A DNA stretch of 64,000 bases, from contig NC_052027.1 in NCBI RefSeq assembly GCF_015832195.1, forward strand, positions 4,269,149 to 4,333,148, read 5' to 3'. Position 1 is the first letter of the stretch. Each line of letters starts with the position of its first letter. Origin of the DNA: Motacilla alba alba. Lineage: Eukaryota; Chordata; Aves; Passeriformes; Motacillidae. Below, one piece after another: positions 51,057 to 64,000 of this stretch. The notes below the pieces were generated by a model that worked only from the letters and a program-made list of their open reading frames with translations, had not been told where the DNA came from and ran no database searches. Both the position numbers and the translations under genes were made by a program.

Positions 51057-53826
51057 ACTCTGCTCCTTGTTCCCGGGAAGCACAGACCTGTCAGGACAGG
51101 GCTGGCAGCTTGTGACAGAGAGGGCAGCACCACCAGCCCATCAAACAGCCCGTCCTCACTGAATGAGTTAACTCTGCCTTCAGAGCCATTAAATAAAACC
51201 CTCACAATTACAGCAAGTATTTCCCCATGTTTCCAATGTACCAGCTGCACTCAGAAATGTTGCCCCAGGTATTTAATTTTTCAGATATTGTCAAACAAAC
51301 AGAATTCTACTCTAAAAATAATTACGAACAAATCTATAAATGTATTTAGCTTTGGCAGAACTGAAGTGAATAGATGTTTCTTAAAAGTGTAGAAGCCATG
51401 CCTTCCATGCTGGTTACTGCTGGGTCAGTGAAAATGTAAGGATTTCAGGGAGCATGAGGATGAGCCAAGGATATTTGGTTTTACCTCCACTGCATGATGC
51501 ATTCATATCATGAAGGAATATTAGTACCTAGCAAGAACACAGCATGTGCATTATAACCTAAGGATTAGGATAGGACACATTTCTCCTTTGCTGATAGTAC
51601 ATCCAGCAACCCCAGTCAGGATTTCCATCCAAAAGAGTCAAGTCTGAATGAGCCTGGGCATCTGCTGCCCAAAGGATTGGAAAAGAGGTTTGTGTTTGCA
51701 CAGCTTTAGGGGGGGGTGGAAATTAAAGCTCTGGTGCTAAGAGTCTTGTGATGCTCTTTGAGAGCTGCAAAAAATGGAAAAGTTCTGGGGGTAGATACCC
51801 TAGATACCCCTATGAGGGCAACATCTTTTCTTGACTGGTACTTCACTGGCTTGCTGCGAGCACTGGTTACAGCACTGCTCCTGCGCAGTCACTGACCCAG
51901 TGGGAATTACCCCAGGTCTTGGGAATAATGGACATCAATCACACAGGACAGTGCAGGGCCTCATTTCCTGCACAGGGGCTGAAACCTTGAGACAATGATG
52001 TGCAAAGACACATTCACAGGTGTCCACATCTGCTTCCCAATTTAAACCTTAAAACCCTGGTTCTGCAAGGGCTTTAAGGAAACCATCATCCAAAGAGGAA
52101 AGTACAGGGGAAGGCATTAGAGGCAGAGGATCACCTTCTTGTGACACTGTTCTTTCAGGATCATAGCAGCGTCTTCAGACACAGAATCCTTGATCCTTGT
52201 GTGTTAGAGCTATCATGCAGAAAAGTTTGCTCAAATAATAGCATATTGTTGACAACAAACTGGAAGAGCTATTTAAAAAGAAAATATTGTACAATGCATG
52301 CTTAAAAGTGGAAAAAAAAATTTGTATTTTAAAAATCAGTATTTATCAATAGTCCTGGCTATAACTGGGGATTCACAGCATGGATGCTGAAAGAATGGAG
52401 ACAGCATGGTAATGAAAAAAGCGTATCCATCATCAACAATACAATACTTACTGTGACCTAAGGTCAGGTTTGTACAGTTACACCAGATGTTAGATTTCAG
52501 CCGTTCTTTGAAATGAAGAAACACAATGGTTACTATTCCTGTAGTGTTGTGGATTTCATTAAACAACACGTTCATCTTTCAGCTTTAAAATGTAGAGCAA
52601 GATTAGGATATTCTAACATTTAGGTTTCAGAAGGATCCAGTAAACATAATATAAAGTAGGGGGGTGGCTCTATAAAAGAATTACTATTTTCAATGCAACA
52701 GCCAGATCTTTCCTGTGGCAAAACTGAGAGGCAGCAAAGGAAAGGGTGAAAGAAGCAGATGCAGTAAATAGCTCTAATGGAGTGGCTGTTTATAAATCAG
52801 CCCAGGACAGGGTGTGCGTGGCCCTGGGGATGCCCTGCCCCCTGACACTGTGAGAGCAACCGTGACTCTGAGCAGGGCTTGCTCTTCCCTGTGCTTTAGC
52901 TTTTTCCCTCTTTTCTTCCTTCTCAACCGATAACAGAGGAGTGGGGCCATCATTAGAAGAGCCTGACCTGAAAAGAGGCTGGAATTGCTTAGGGTTTCCT
53001 TTGGTCATCCCCTCTGAACCAGACTGGTCCAGCCCTGGCTGCTCCCCTGCCTCTGAGCTCAGCCCATTTCTTCAAATAGGAAACATTCCCTTGCAACATA
53101 TTCCCTTACTTTCTTTATTTAAGGTCCCTTTAGCAGTCATTGTGATTTTATACAGTTGTATATCTAATTTATTATACATGCATGTATTTATACATCAATA
53201 TAGTATACACTACATATATATATTTATACATACACACATATATACACATATACACACATATACATAGCCTTAAGAAATAACTGCCACTCTGAAATCATAT
53301 TCTTAGTTATTACTATTAATCGGGATACTCACGCTCTCAGGCTGAACAGAAGAGACAAAAGACAGGCTTGCAGTAGCAACCACAACGCCTTTAGATTATC
53401 CTCTCCTCTGTCTCCTCCAGCCCAGAACTCTGCATTGTTTATAAACACCCCCTGTTTTGGACAAAGTAGGTAAGGCAGAGGAGCAAGGTCCATGTCCTGA
53501 ATTATTTCATTAAAAATTAAAGCTTTGTAAAAGTGTACACATTTCATTAACTTCGCATTGCAGGCTTTGCAAATATTCTAAGGGATGCTAATCTCCTGGC
53601 TTTAATTAGATTGAAGGTCTCTTGCAAAGGCTATCATTTTAATATAAAATGAACGATCTTTTAAGCTTTTTGAATTAGAAAACAAGAACTCCCATTTTAG
53701 ATCAACAGTTACACACTGAAACAAAAGAGGTTTGGATTTTTTGCAGGGTTAAGGTTTTTGCACTACCTACTGTGCAATTGTAGAAGTCAGGCAGCGCATA
53801 CATTCTTCACATCTGTCTGGGGTATG
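51057..53826. other. Intergenic DNA
   Basis: No gene is recognised. It contains a TA/CA-rich tract at 53,150-53,275. Confidence 0.75.
53150..53275. repeat. TATA/CATA microsatellite tract
   Basis: Alternating ATATAT, TACACACATATA and ATACATAC units. Confidence 0.8.
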
Positions 53827-54142
53827 CTCATAGAGTCATAGACTGGCCTTGGTTGGAAGGTTCCTTAAAAGATCATCTTGGTCCAACCCCCTGCCATGGG
53901 CAGGGACACCTTCCACTGTCCCAGGCTGCTCCAAGCCCTGTCCAACCTGGCCTGGGACACTTCCAGGGATGGGGCAGCCACAACTTCTCTGGGCAGCCTG
54001 TGCCAGGGTCTCAGCACCCTCACAGGAATAAATATCTTCCCAATATCAAATCTAAACCTCTTCATTTTGAAGCCATTCCCCCTTGTCCTGGCACTACATG
54101 CTGTTGTAGATAAGGTCTCTCCATCTTTCTTGCAGCACCCCC
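53827..54142 (-). mobile_element. CR1 LINE fragment with complete 3' end
   Basis: It starts CATAGAGTCATAGA (the CR1 tail repeat), then GGTTGGAAGG, CCAACCCCCTGCCATGGGC, CACAACTTCTCTGGGCAGCC and CCCTTGTCCTGGCACTAC. It is among the best-preserved CR1 copies here and a main reason to call the genome avian. Confidence 0.92.
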
Positions 54143-55052
54143 AACAGACAAACACACCCCCACACACCCCTGTCCTTGGGAGCCAACACCTTTTTTTACA
54201 CTAATTCCACCCCAAAACTTCCCCTAGGTCAGGGCCTTGCTGGCACACTGGCCCTGTCTTTCTTCCCCTAGTGACTTTCTGTGCAAGATCAAGTTGACTC
54301 CCAGAAGAATTGCCCAGAGTGACCCGAGAGGAGCAGTTCCAGAGGGGAGGGGAGCAGGGCCCTGCCTGTGGGACCCTGCAGGGGTGGCCTGGCTGTGAGT
54401 GTGGGACAACATCTCAGCCCAGAACTGAACTTATCTTCCCTACCAGAGACTGCACTGAACTATTTTAAATCTGCAGTTCTCATCTGCCCCTGTTCTCCTG
54501 CTATTATCCCCTGCTAGGAGACGAATTTTTATATTTCTGACCAAGATGCAATCTTCTTTCCCTTATCAAACATAATAGAAAATGCTGTAGTTACAGAATA
54601 ACAAATTCATCTCCTGGATAGATGTCAATCTATTTTTAAGTGTGGGATCAGCCTGGGAGCTGCCTGTGACAGTGTATCACTTCATGCCAACATGGTGCCT
54701 CCTCGTTTCTTATTTCACTCACCTCCAGCCCCCTGCCTTTGGCACCACATTGCCTTGGGTGCTGCTCCTTTCCCTCTTCAGCTGGTTCCCCCCTGCATGC
54801 AAACGGCCCAATCCTGCCTGCTCCCACCTTACAAATTCCAGTTTAGGTAAATGGAGACTCCTGCTTTTGTGCTGTTTCAGGCTTCAGCCCTGTCCAGGTA
54901 CTTCCAGCTACATTCATCCAAGCCCAGAAATCGCCTGTACAGCTGTGCAATTCAGCTTTGCACACTTTGCTGTTGGACTTTTGGACCCATAATACACTTA
55001 TAAACAATCTTACTCTGCCCTTTGAGGATCACATTTTGGAGGTGAACATATT
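54143..55052. other. Intergenic DNA
   Basis: Nothing recognised. Confidence 0.7.
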
Positions 55053-55270
55053 ATTCATGGAATCATGGAATGGTTTGGGTTGGAAGGCAGCTTAAAGCTC
55101 ATCTTGTTCCAAACACTGCCATGGACAGGGACATCTTCCACTGTGCCAGGTAGCTCCAAGCCCTGTCCAGCCTGGCCTTGGGCACTGCTCTGGGCAGTGT
55201 GTACTAGTGCCTCACCATCCTCACAGCAAAGGCTTTCATCCTGATATCTAACCCAGATTTGCCCTTTTTC
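55053..55270 (-). mobile_element. CR1 LINE fragment with complete 3' end
   Basis: ATTCATGGAATCATGGAATGG, GGTTGGAAGGCAGC, CAAGCCCTGTCCAGCCTGG and TCCTGATATCTAACCC follow the antisense CR1 order. It may reach about 55,340 in diverged form. Confidence 0.9.
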
Positions 55271-57232
55271 AGTTTCTTTATAGTCAGATACAGGCAGTCT
55301 CCTTTATGGAATCTGACTGCAGAGACAGTCTTGCAAAACCCCTTTACTCGTACTTGTGGGGAACAGACACCCAAACCTACTGCTAGCATTAGATCCAGTT
55401 GGAATAGCAGTTAATTAAATAATTACTTTTTTTCCTTTCTTTCAGTTCATCATTCATACCAACTGGGTGTACAGACTCTTCAAAACTAAGAGGGCTAAGC
55501 TCCAAGTATAAATTTAATTAATCAATAATTATAATTTTTAAACAATCTTGATTTATTAAAAATTGACCTCCAGAAAAAGACCTGACTCCATTAATGTCTG
55601 TGCTTAGTTCTCCGCTGCTGACAGTCTTGCTGGGCAAGTTTCCTTTAAGAGCACAAAGTCCTCAATTTCATTTCTCCAGTTCCCTAATTTTGATTCAGAG
55701 CCACATCTTTGTTTAAAGGTTTATGTAGATAAACCTCAATTTTGTCAATCTCAATTTTGTATAAGAAGTAGGATCAACTTCTAATTTCCAATGTTAAATC
55801 CTACGCTCTACTTTCCACTGCAATATTCTTGAGATGACTGTTCCAGGTTAGATCCCATGCTGGGTTCGACACTTAGAATAAACTAAGTAACAGTAACTTC
55901 ATTTACTCATTAAGAACACGGGTTTGCTCTGAAACTGCCTGATATGCAGAGAGATTTCAAAGTTCAGGTGAAGATATGCAACCACGGCATGGACAATAAC
56001 AATGACATTGGGGACTGTCCAAAATATAAATTCTCTGCTTTCCTATTGCTTAAGGACACACAATAATACAAGTAACATCTTATGATAGCCTGTATATGAA
56101 ACAGATATGAAAGATCTTCCCAGGGAGTGCCCAGCTGCTTGATAATGGGATGTCATTTTAAATACCTAGTGAGAGGTAAAAACCTATTTTCTTCAGTATA
56201 GAACCTATTGCAAGTGTTCCTGGGGTGGCTGTTACATGCAGTACTCAAACATCAGCAGAGGATCAGCACAGGGGCTTGAGGGTGCTGGGCTGCCAGGATG
56301 CTGCACTTCTCTCCTGTGAGCATTGATCCATGAGGGTGCATCTGGGTGGTGAGCTCTAGAGAGCCCTGGATGCAGGAAAAAAAAATTAAAGTTCTGGTTT
56401 TTCCACCCTCACCTCTGCTGCAGACAACCAGTAACCACAAGCATTGCATCCCCCTTCCTTGCAGAGCCATGCCAGAAGACACGTGCATTAGCACAGCAGA
56501 CATTTGAATGCTATTAAGAGTGTGAGAAATGGTCAAACTGGAGTAAAACCAAAGTCCACCAAGAGCATTAACCTCTGGGGTTTGGTGCCTAGGAGAAGAC
56601 AAGGTGCACAAAAAACACAGCACCCACTGCCAGCCACCCAGGGTTAGCTCCCCTCGACAACATCTCACTCTTCACGTGTCAGATGGACCTAAAAAACCCT
56701 TTTCCTCTACGTGCTCTGACAGGTGCTGTATTTGAACAAATGTTAATAGACAGCATATTAACTCTGACGGCTTCAGATCACCGAGGTATGTGTCTGAGTT
56801 TGCATCTCCTGGATAAACATTCCTGACTCTCATCTGCTTTGATCAGTATCACTCACTCTGTGATCCCTGCTCCTCCCCAGCGTCGTGACAAATTTTTGGT
56901 TCCGTGTCAACATCAATGTCTCAGTGGCTGTAATGGTGGTTGAGATGGGCCACTTCATCTCAGTATCACATCCTGGTGGTTCAGAATTGATCTGAGCACA
57001 CTCTGAAAGTTTTATGAGCATCCCATTGCCAGGGATTTTTATGATCTGGAAGGTGCAGGCGCATTTCTACTAGCACAGTACAAAATGGAGGCAGAGAGGG
57101 CTACAGCACACTCAGGCTCTTTCCTCCTCATATTTCACTTCGAAATCTCTCTTGTTTAACCACTGGGCTGGAAAGGAGGAATATTTGTGGCATTTTTCAG
57201 GCCAAGGTAAGACAGCAGAAAAAATTAATTAC

Positions 57233-57315
57233 CTTCAAGATCATCTAATCCAACTGTCCACCTCATATTACCATAATTATTCCTATACCATATCCTAAAC
57301 CATGTTATTCTAAAT
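57233..57315 (-). mobile_element. Possible diverged CR1 fragment
   Basis: TTCAAGATCATCTAATCCAAC and CCTAAACCATGTTATTCTAA resemble antisense CR1 3' sequence (normally GATCACCTAGTCCAACC ... AAACCATGTCCCTAA). Confidence 0.5.
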
Positions 57316-57769
57316 AGGAAAATTCCCAATGAACAGGGTTGGCATTATACTATTTACAGGACTCAGAATCTGACACATATTCAATGGAACTGTTGTGTCT
57401 CCTGTGTTTCTGCTACTTTTTTCCTATTTTCTTCTTTAAGAGTAGTGGAATATATATTTGGAAACAGATCCATAGCTTAGCTTCATCAGCTTCAGTAAAG
57501 CTATGCTTATTTCCACCATATGAAGTTCTGCCTTTAAATTTTAGAGGATATAAGAAAATGCCCTAAAAGAGCTCTGCACTGTACAGTCCACTGATTTTTC
57601 TCTGTCTTCAATTCCCCTTGCCCCAAGCTATTACCTCAATCTACTTGTTTGGTTTTTTCCTTCCCCTAGTGACTGGTTTACATCTCAGGTACTTAGAACA
57701 AAGAGTATTGTTTTGATCTGTGTTTAAGGCAGCATGCTCTGGAAGCCACTTGCATCATAGCATTCTGCC

Positions 57770-57792
57770 TTTTTTTTTTTTTTTTTTTTTTT
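57770..57792. repeat. Poly(T) run
   Basis: 23 consecutive T, then AATAAAG. No linked retrogene was recognised on the minus strand. Confidence 0.9.
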
Positions 57793-60700
57793 AATAAAGA
57801 CAATTCTTATCTGTTAAAACACTACAGAGAGGCTTTTTTTCTTGTATAGAGACAGCTGCAACATGCAAAAATTCTAGTTGTTAGAGCATGCCACCTAAAA
57901 ACTAGGCTCATTTTCAAACCACATGCTCCAATTAATAAATAAAGTCCATTAGTACTGAACTATTGATCAAACATAGGAATCAGGGATTCCAGCATCATCT
58001 CTTTCTCTGTAGGCTGCTACCTCCACCAGTCCTTATAAGTTAACATTTGAATTGGAATTAGCCCTTGTAATTACATTTATATTAATAGAATTAGAAGGCA
58101 AACGCTCTTCTGAGTTTTATCTTTGAGTGATAAACTGAATTCTCACTTCAATCTATTGCACTTGCACAGAGATTTACTCTATGTGAACCTCGTAGTAATT
58201 TTGAGATTGAAACTTGGGCAATTCTAGGGACAGACAAGATCAAGAGACAGATTTGTCTGCTCTCAGGTGGCTGTACCCCACAAAGCTTTTCCTTTTCCAA
58301 GCCCTTATTGGTTGCTCTTAGCAGCCCTTTGTGTAACCCAGTCCTTGCATCAACTGCTTAGTGTGTACAGAAATGTTTATATCCCTTGAGCTCGAGCCTC
58401 CTTTAGTTTCTCTTCATTTCCCTTTCTTAGAGCCTGTCCATTTGTTCTTGTATTTGACACTAGTTTTCTGACATCTCTCCTAGCTATTCCCCTTAGAATC
58501 GTGTATAAAATAATGATGTCCACCCTGAGCTTTCCTCTCTTCAAAAAGCACTGACCTAGTTTCTCTGCTTTTACAGTAGAAGTTCTCCAGTCCCATGTCA
58601 ACGAGGTTGCCCTGACATATCTTAGCTCTGATAGTTATCTCTCTCTTTTAATAATGGCATCCTGAATGGGGATTATTTCCTCTAAATGCATCTTCATCTG
58701 TTCCCTGTAGACTATTTCCTTTTGAGTTACTTCTGATTGATCTGTTTTTGGTGGTTGGGCTACGCAAAGATAGCTCTGATCTTTCTATCCAGGGCCTGAC
58801 CACAGGTGATGATTCCTGTGGACTTTGGCCAGAATTGGAGCCTTTGATAACATATTCCCCAAACCTGTATAAAACACAATGAAAAAAGCCAGAGTTTAAA
58901 TTGCTCTTTCTTATTATTAATGGAGCAGATCCTCAGCAAGAGTAGTGGGTCACTTAAGTCCTTGGATGTGTGCAGAGATGACAATATTGCCTAGTTGCTA
59001 CAGAATCGTTATTTTTGTACAGCACCACTCACTTATTTTCCTTCGTTTGCACTACATTCTTTCTTTTCATTATGTCCAGGCTAACCCTTTTTCCTAAAGA
59101 CCTGACCCTCTATCATCAAAGTGAGGGGGAGATTTCACCTAGGCTTCTGCAGGCACATCATGAAGGCCTGGCTTTTACTTTGGGTAAGTTTTTAGCATGC
59201 TTTGGTTTCTCTCTTTATTTTTTAAATTCACTGCCCATTCCCTTTCATTCCTCTACCCCACTTATTTTTTTATTTATGCTTTTTTTTTTTTTTGTATTCT
59301 TTATCCTTTCTCATTGACCTCTGACTGACAAAGTGCTCATGGGCTGTAGAAACTTCCCCTCGTCACTTACTGTGATGCTGCTGCAGGAACTGGAGTCACT
59401 CTGCTGTCCCTGCAGCCTGGCAGCCTTTGGCTATGGCACAGCTGCCTGCGTTTTGGACTGATGTTTGGCATGGTCCCATCACACGGTGCTGAAACAGGAA
59501 CTCCAGTGCCTTGGGTCTCTTCAGGGTCTGCCTGCTGATCTGAGCTGAGATGGGCTGGATGTGAGACTGCTCTGGTTTATGTTTTTGAGCTATCCAGAAC
59601 GGGTAAGCATTTTTCCTTTCTGATATTTATTGTTGAATGGAGGTGTCCTCCATCACCTGCCTTACTTCAGCCTCAGAAACTCCTTGCACCAGCTGGTTGC
59701 TGTGTAAGGATCATTTCTACTGTGCTGTTTGGGAAAAAAATAAAGTTGACTTCTATACAGTTTGTCTAATTTTGTGTGGCAAAAAGCAACAGGAACATTT
59801 GCTAATTCTGTTGGTACTGGTTGCTCCCTGCAGCAGGGGCCATCCTGCCTGGCTGGGGAGAGGGCGTTGTTTTGCAGGGTGTTAGCTTCCATCACTTGGG
59901 ATTTGCTATTTTTCGCAAGTGGGTGCAATCTTGATTTATACTGATGTCCCCTTTTTTTTGGGTTTTTTTTTTACTTTTTCCTAAAAATAGAAAGCATCTA
60001 TCTACCAAAAATGTGCAGCTGGTTGGGTAGTTCTTCCGAGTGCCTTCTGTGGAATGAAGGCAGACCAAAATGGCAAAGACATAAATAATTGATTCTGTCC
60101 CACTGAAACCCCTGGACTTGTTCCCCAAGCCTGTCTTTCATGTAGATATATTATCTCACTGAGAATTTCTTGTCAAACTATGTTAAGTAAATAAGAGAGG
60201 TGAAATATCAGCAACAAAGCTAACAAATGGAGCCGAATGCTCCACTTGAAAGAGCAGATCTAGCTGTTTACCATGCTAATCTGAAATGAAATGAAAATGT
60301 ATGTTTTTCATCTTTTCAGACAACGATCTTCAAATACAGGTAGCTAAGGTCTTTAACAACACAGATTTATTTTTTTTTCAAGAAAAACCCTATTGTGGAG
60401 GTATTTTATGTGTCTGTGTGCCTGGATCAGTGTAGAAACTGAAAAATCTATTATGTTGATAATCTTACCAGACTGAGCCTTTTATCATAATATATTTATG
60501 GTTTAATTTGCCTGTTTTATATGTACCCACCTTACTTTCTGATGCTGTGAAGGGGATGCAGGCACTTCCACATGCTCTGAGGTTTATGCTCCCTTTGCCA
60601 TACTGAATCCCTTCTCATGGCTGCTCCAAGTCTGTTCCACTGCTGTCCTCGTGGCCCCACCGTGAGCCCCTTAGGAAATCTTGCCAGCAACCAAGCCAGT

Positions 60701-63700
60701 TAGTTACCAGTAGTTAGTTATCAGTAGCATCTAATATTTGTTGAGTTCCAGTTAGAAATATTTTGTTATTTGGGGAGCCAGAGACTAACTGGGTGTTATT
60801 CTTTGCTTCACAGAGATTAAGCTCGATTTGCAGCCTGGTCCCAGCAGCTTTCCGGAGGGAACATCCTCCCCAGACAGGCTGCACGCTGCTAATTACAAGG
60901 GAAATCCTGGCAGTGTCAAAGCCGGTGCCAAAACCTCCCTGATTGCAGCAATGCCGGGATCTCACCAGATGTCTGGATTGTTTATCCATCTGGGGGTTTC
61001 TTGCCCGGGTTGTTTGCTGGCCGGCCTTGACCTTCCTGGGGAGTCAGGGCTCCTCTTCCACCCCCGCAGGAGAAGGGCTGTTTCTGACGCAGCTCCGGCC
61101 CCCAGCCCCATCTCTGGCTGACGTATCTCTGGCGTTTTCAGCGTGTTACATCCAGAGAGGAAGAGAAGTGTCTCATCCGGCTGTGGCCGTCCTTGCCTTT
61201 CCGCTCCTGTCACCCAGACCTGGCACTGGGCTCCCCAGCGACCATCTGCCTTCAGCTCTGGAGGGAGCTCTGCTCCACGGAGCACCCAGACAGACCTACG
61301 TGAAAAGATGGTGTGAGCCTCAAGGAACCTAGTTGTTAAGGAGAGACAGGAATATGCAACTAATTTAATTTTTCATGCAAAACTCTGCTAGGAACTACTA
61401 GACTTTCCAAAATGTATTCCAAAGAAATGCAGAGATAGATTCCCGACCGGCATTAATCAGTGCTGATTAAGTCATGAAGCTACCCAATTTCTGCCTGGTG
61501 AGTACTTTTCCTGTCATTGATTTATTGCCTTCCTTAGAAAAATAAGACCTGAGAAATAAAGAGTTCAAGTAAATTTGCTCAGTTACCCAGCCAACTGTTG
61601 ACTGTGGTACCAGGGATAATAAATGTTCAGGGGAAATTCCTCGTGCACATTCATGCACTGAGGCCAAGAGCAGAGGTGTCCCGTGGGCACTCCAGACCCT
61701 CTAGAAGCTGGAGAACACAGTTCAGCTGCAGCAACACATTTGGGGCCTGGGAAGAGCAAGAAGAAGATGGGAGCAGGCTGCCCAAGATGCCTGGACACCT
61801 CTGGGGACACAGCTGATGACAGGTGCCTGCCGACAGCCTGGTGCACCTCTTCCCTCTCTGGGGAAGAGGGAAATGTGCTTTTCCTCAGCCTGCCATGAGA
61901 ATGGCTGTGCTCATGGGTGAGATCCAACACTTGCTACCAGTATTCCTGTGGGTACCTGGCCACCAGGTGCTGTTTCTTTACTCATATTTATAAGGAAACT
62001 CCTCAGTGTGTATGAATTCAGGCTTGCAGGCTTGGGCTGTGTGGGGTTATTGTTTTCCTGCAGACACATGGCATTATGGTTAAGTCACAGGATATGCTAA
62101 CACCACCATCTGGATTTGTTTTTCAAATGACACCACACTATTTGTTAAATACTCTCTAGCCCATCTTCTTTATGATATTTTAAGGATAACTCTGCAGAGG
62201 TGTACACAGGACATTTTTTATCAGCTTTACTTGTTTGACTCACCTGTTTGCCTACAGCTCAATTTAGAGCATTTGTTGCATATTTTCATTAACCTGATAT
62301 GACAAACTACTTTCATAAATGCATGAACTACACAGCATGAAGAGTTCAGCTGCAGGAGGCCACCTGCTAGGGACAACATGTGGGACTCTCCAAACAACAT
62401 AAATGTTTGGATTTTGGGGTATCTCTTTTATGACATTACCAATGGATCTGGGTCTTGCAGGAGCTTGTCACTTGGAGAAGATATTTGATCCTTTAAAGGA
62501 TGTATACCACCCATTCCTGAGCAATTGCTGACACTCCAGAACGGAATTTAAGACATGGTTAGCAAATCCATCCATTTGCTATAGTAATTTGCTAAGTATA
62601 AGAAGGACCTTTGGTTTAATATGGTGGAACAAAGTGATATAGCTCTACAAGATACAGTTAAATTGCAAGGAAAGGATTTCTTCGCACATGGTCTTAAACC
62701 CTGTCTCCCTTTTGCCTGTCAAAGGCACACAGACCCTTTGTTTCTCATCCTATGACTCAGCTCAGGATGGAAGTCCCTTGGTGTGCTGTAATTGTGCTTT
62801 CACATGGCCAGAAGAGGAGCACTTAGAGCTCTATTACCCAAACTGTGCACACACTGACCATACATTTGCTGTATCAGGTGTTTAATGAAAGCTGCCTTGG
62901 TACAAACATGAGCCTATTTGCTCGCCAGTGGCTCCTGTCACCAACCTCATTTAGTGACAATGAACAAGAAATTTATTTTTTTTTTCCTCCAAACCAGAAT
63001 ATTTACATATTTCAGCCCTGAGGCTCAGCCCACCCCACCCCACCCTTTACTCCAGATCTTTGCCTCTGCACCACTGCACTAAATAAATTAACAAGTTATC
63101 AACAAGACTGCCAGGCCACTATGGGCTCCCCATTACCGAGACTGTCATTGCCACTCAGGGCTCTGCTGGAACGTGACAACTTCACAGCAGAAGGTCACTC
63201 CCCCCAGTCACTCTCTCACTGCTGCTTGGAGGCAACTTTTCTGAGAAATGATTTGTTATGGTAGAATCAGAGGCACATTTGTTAGTTAATTCATTCTGTA
63301 AAACTCAAATGAGATGAAAAACAAGCATAGATCTGACAAATGGCATTTAATTATGTCTGAGCCTAAAATTCATAATACATATTTATGCTGCCCTAAGTCA
63401 TTTGCAGCCAAGGTCCCTTTTATTCTCATAACTGAGTCCATTTGCTGATATGGGAAGTGGGTGTTGGTGATGGGTTACTCCATGTCCTTTCACTACTTTG
63501 TGCCATCCCCTGCTCTGAACAGGCCATGGTCTTTGTCCAGGTTTACAGTGCAGCAATTCTCTAGGTCTTAGTATTCCATAGCCTGTGCAAGTGATCCAAA
63601 GAACTTATAGGTGCCCAATAGTTTTATCTTGAAAGATGAAAATCTCTAATTTCAAATTTCTGACCACATCTTTTCTTTGACTTCTTTGTAGGTGTTTGTT

Positions 63701-64000
63701 TGAGGCTTTGGGTCTTGGAAGACACCAGGACTAGGACTGCACTGGGACTGTGTCCCTGTCCCTACAACCTGCCACTGTCAGGAAAAGCTGTTTACTGCAG
63801 CAGAGGTGGAGCTGCCTCTACAGCGATACGAGGAGATAGAGTTAGCACGAGCCACGTAACAACACGTTGCACTAATGGGGCAGAGGTTTGAGAGAATGTG
63901 CAAAGCACAGGCTCCTGGGAAAGGGACACTGTCACATGTGGCTCGTTAGCACACTGAAGCTCTGACCTAGCAAATATTTACATGCACTGAAGTGCATATT

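Larger units (their letters stand above)
55271..64000. other. Intergenic DNA to window end
   Basis: No gene is recognised. It holds a short CR1 piece near 57,233-57,315, a 23-T run at 57,770-57,792, T runs near 59,279-59,294 and 59,951-59,972, and a GC-richer segment at about 60,830-61,280 without a convincing open frame. Remaining open frames are short and look random. Confidence 0.7.

Noticed and set aside
53150..53275. Possible CRISPR-like or regularly spaced array
   Set aside because: It is a plain TA/CA microsatellite without constant repeats and unique spacers; the genome is vertebrate.
56252..56668. 138-residue open frame on the - strand
   Set aside because: No recognisable motif, low-complexity and Cys/Ser-rich; treated as chance.
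57770..57792. Poly(T) run as the tail of a minus-strand retropseudogene
   Set aside because: No coding similarity or target-site duplication could be seen next to it.

Overview
The window is vertebrate nuclear DNA, most likely from a bird. It is AT-rich with isolated CpG-dense patches. Its recognisable interspersed repeats are CR1 LINE fragments, including the avian-type 3' ends near 53.8 and 55.1 kb, plus one old amniote MIR-type SINE. There are no prokaryotic operons, CRISPR arrays or phage genes. I cannot name the species from sequence alone.

The only protein-coding gene I can support is the 3' half of FOXP1 on the + strand. Eight constitutive coding exons and one alternative exon are readable between 4,736 and 31,297. 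Spliced, they give 972 nt (323 residues plus stop): the end of the leucine zipper, the CtBP-binding linker, the whole forkhead DNA-binding domain and the acidic C-terminal tail. Counting back from the stop, the residues align with human FOXP1 355-677. The N-terminal Q-rich region, the zinc finger and most of the zipper lie to the left of the window. A 3' UTR of about 4.7 kb follows, with two clustered poly(A) signals at 35,982 and 36,039.

The most interesting element is a tandem pair of alternative forkhead exons: the canonical exon (19,063-19,184) and 378 nt later the equivalent of mammalian exon 18b (19,563-19,732). Exon 18b encodes a different recognition-helix edge and second wing. Reading frame enforces the choice: including both reaches a stop at 19,609, and skipping both creates an immediate TAA at the junction with the next exon. 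The 18b cassette encodes an AT-hook-like RGRPRK and is flanked on both sides by TGCT (MBNL-type YGCY) clusters. A tandem NAGNAG acceptor at 13,557-13,562 adds an optional single alanine just before the forkhead domain.

Layout: 1-4,735 upstream intron; 4,736-31,297 coding exons and introns; 31,298 to about 36,065 3' UTR; about 36,066-64,000 a gene-free flank with CR1 fragments (49.4-51.1, 53.8-54.1, 55.1-55.3, 57.2 kb), a MIR copy (47.4-47.7 kb), low-complexity tracts and AT-rich unique DNA. This fits the gene desert known 3' of FOXP1 in other amniotes. Apart from the FOXP1 switch I found no evidence of an undescribed multi-gene system.
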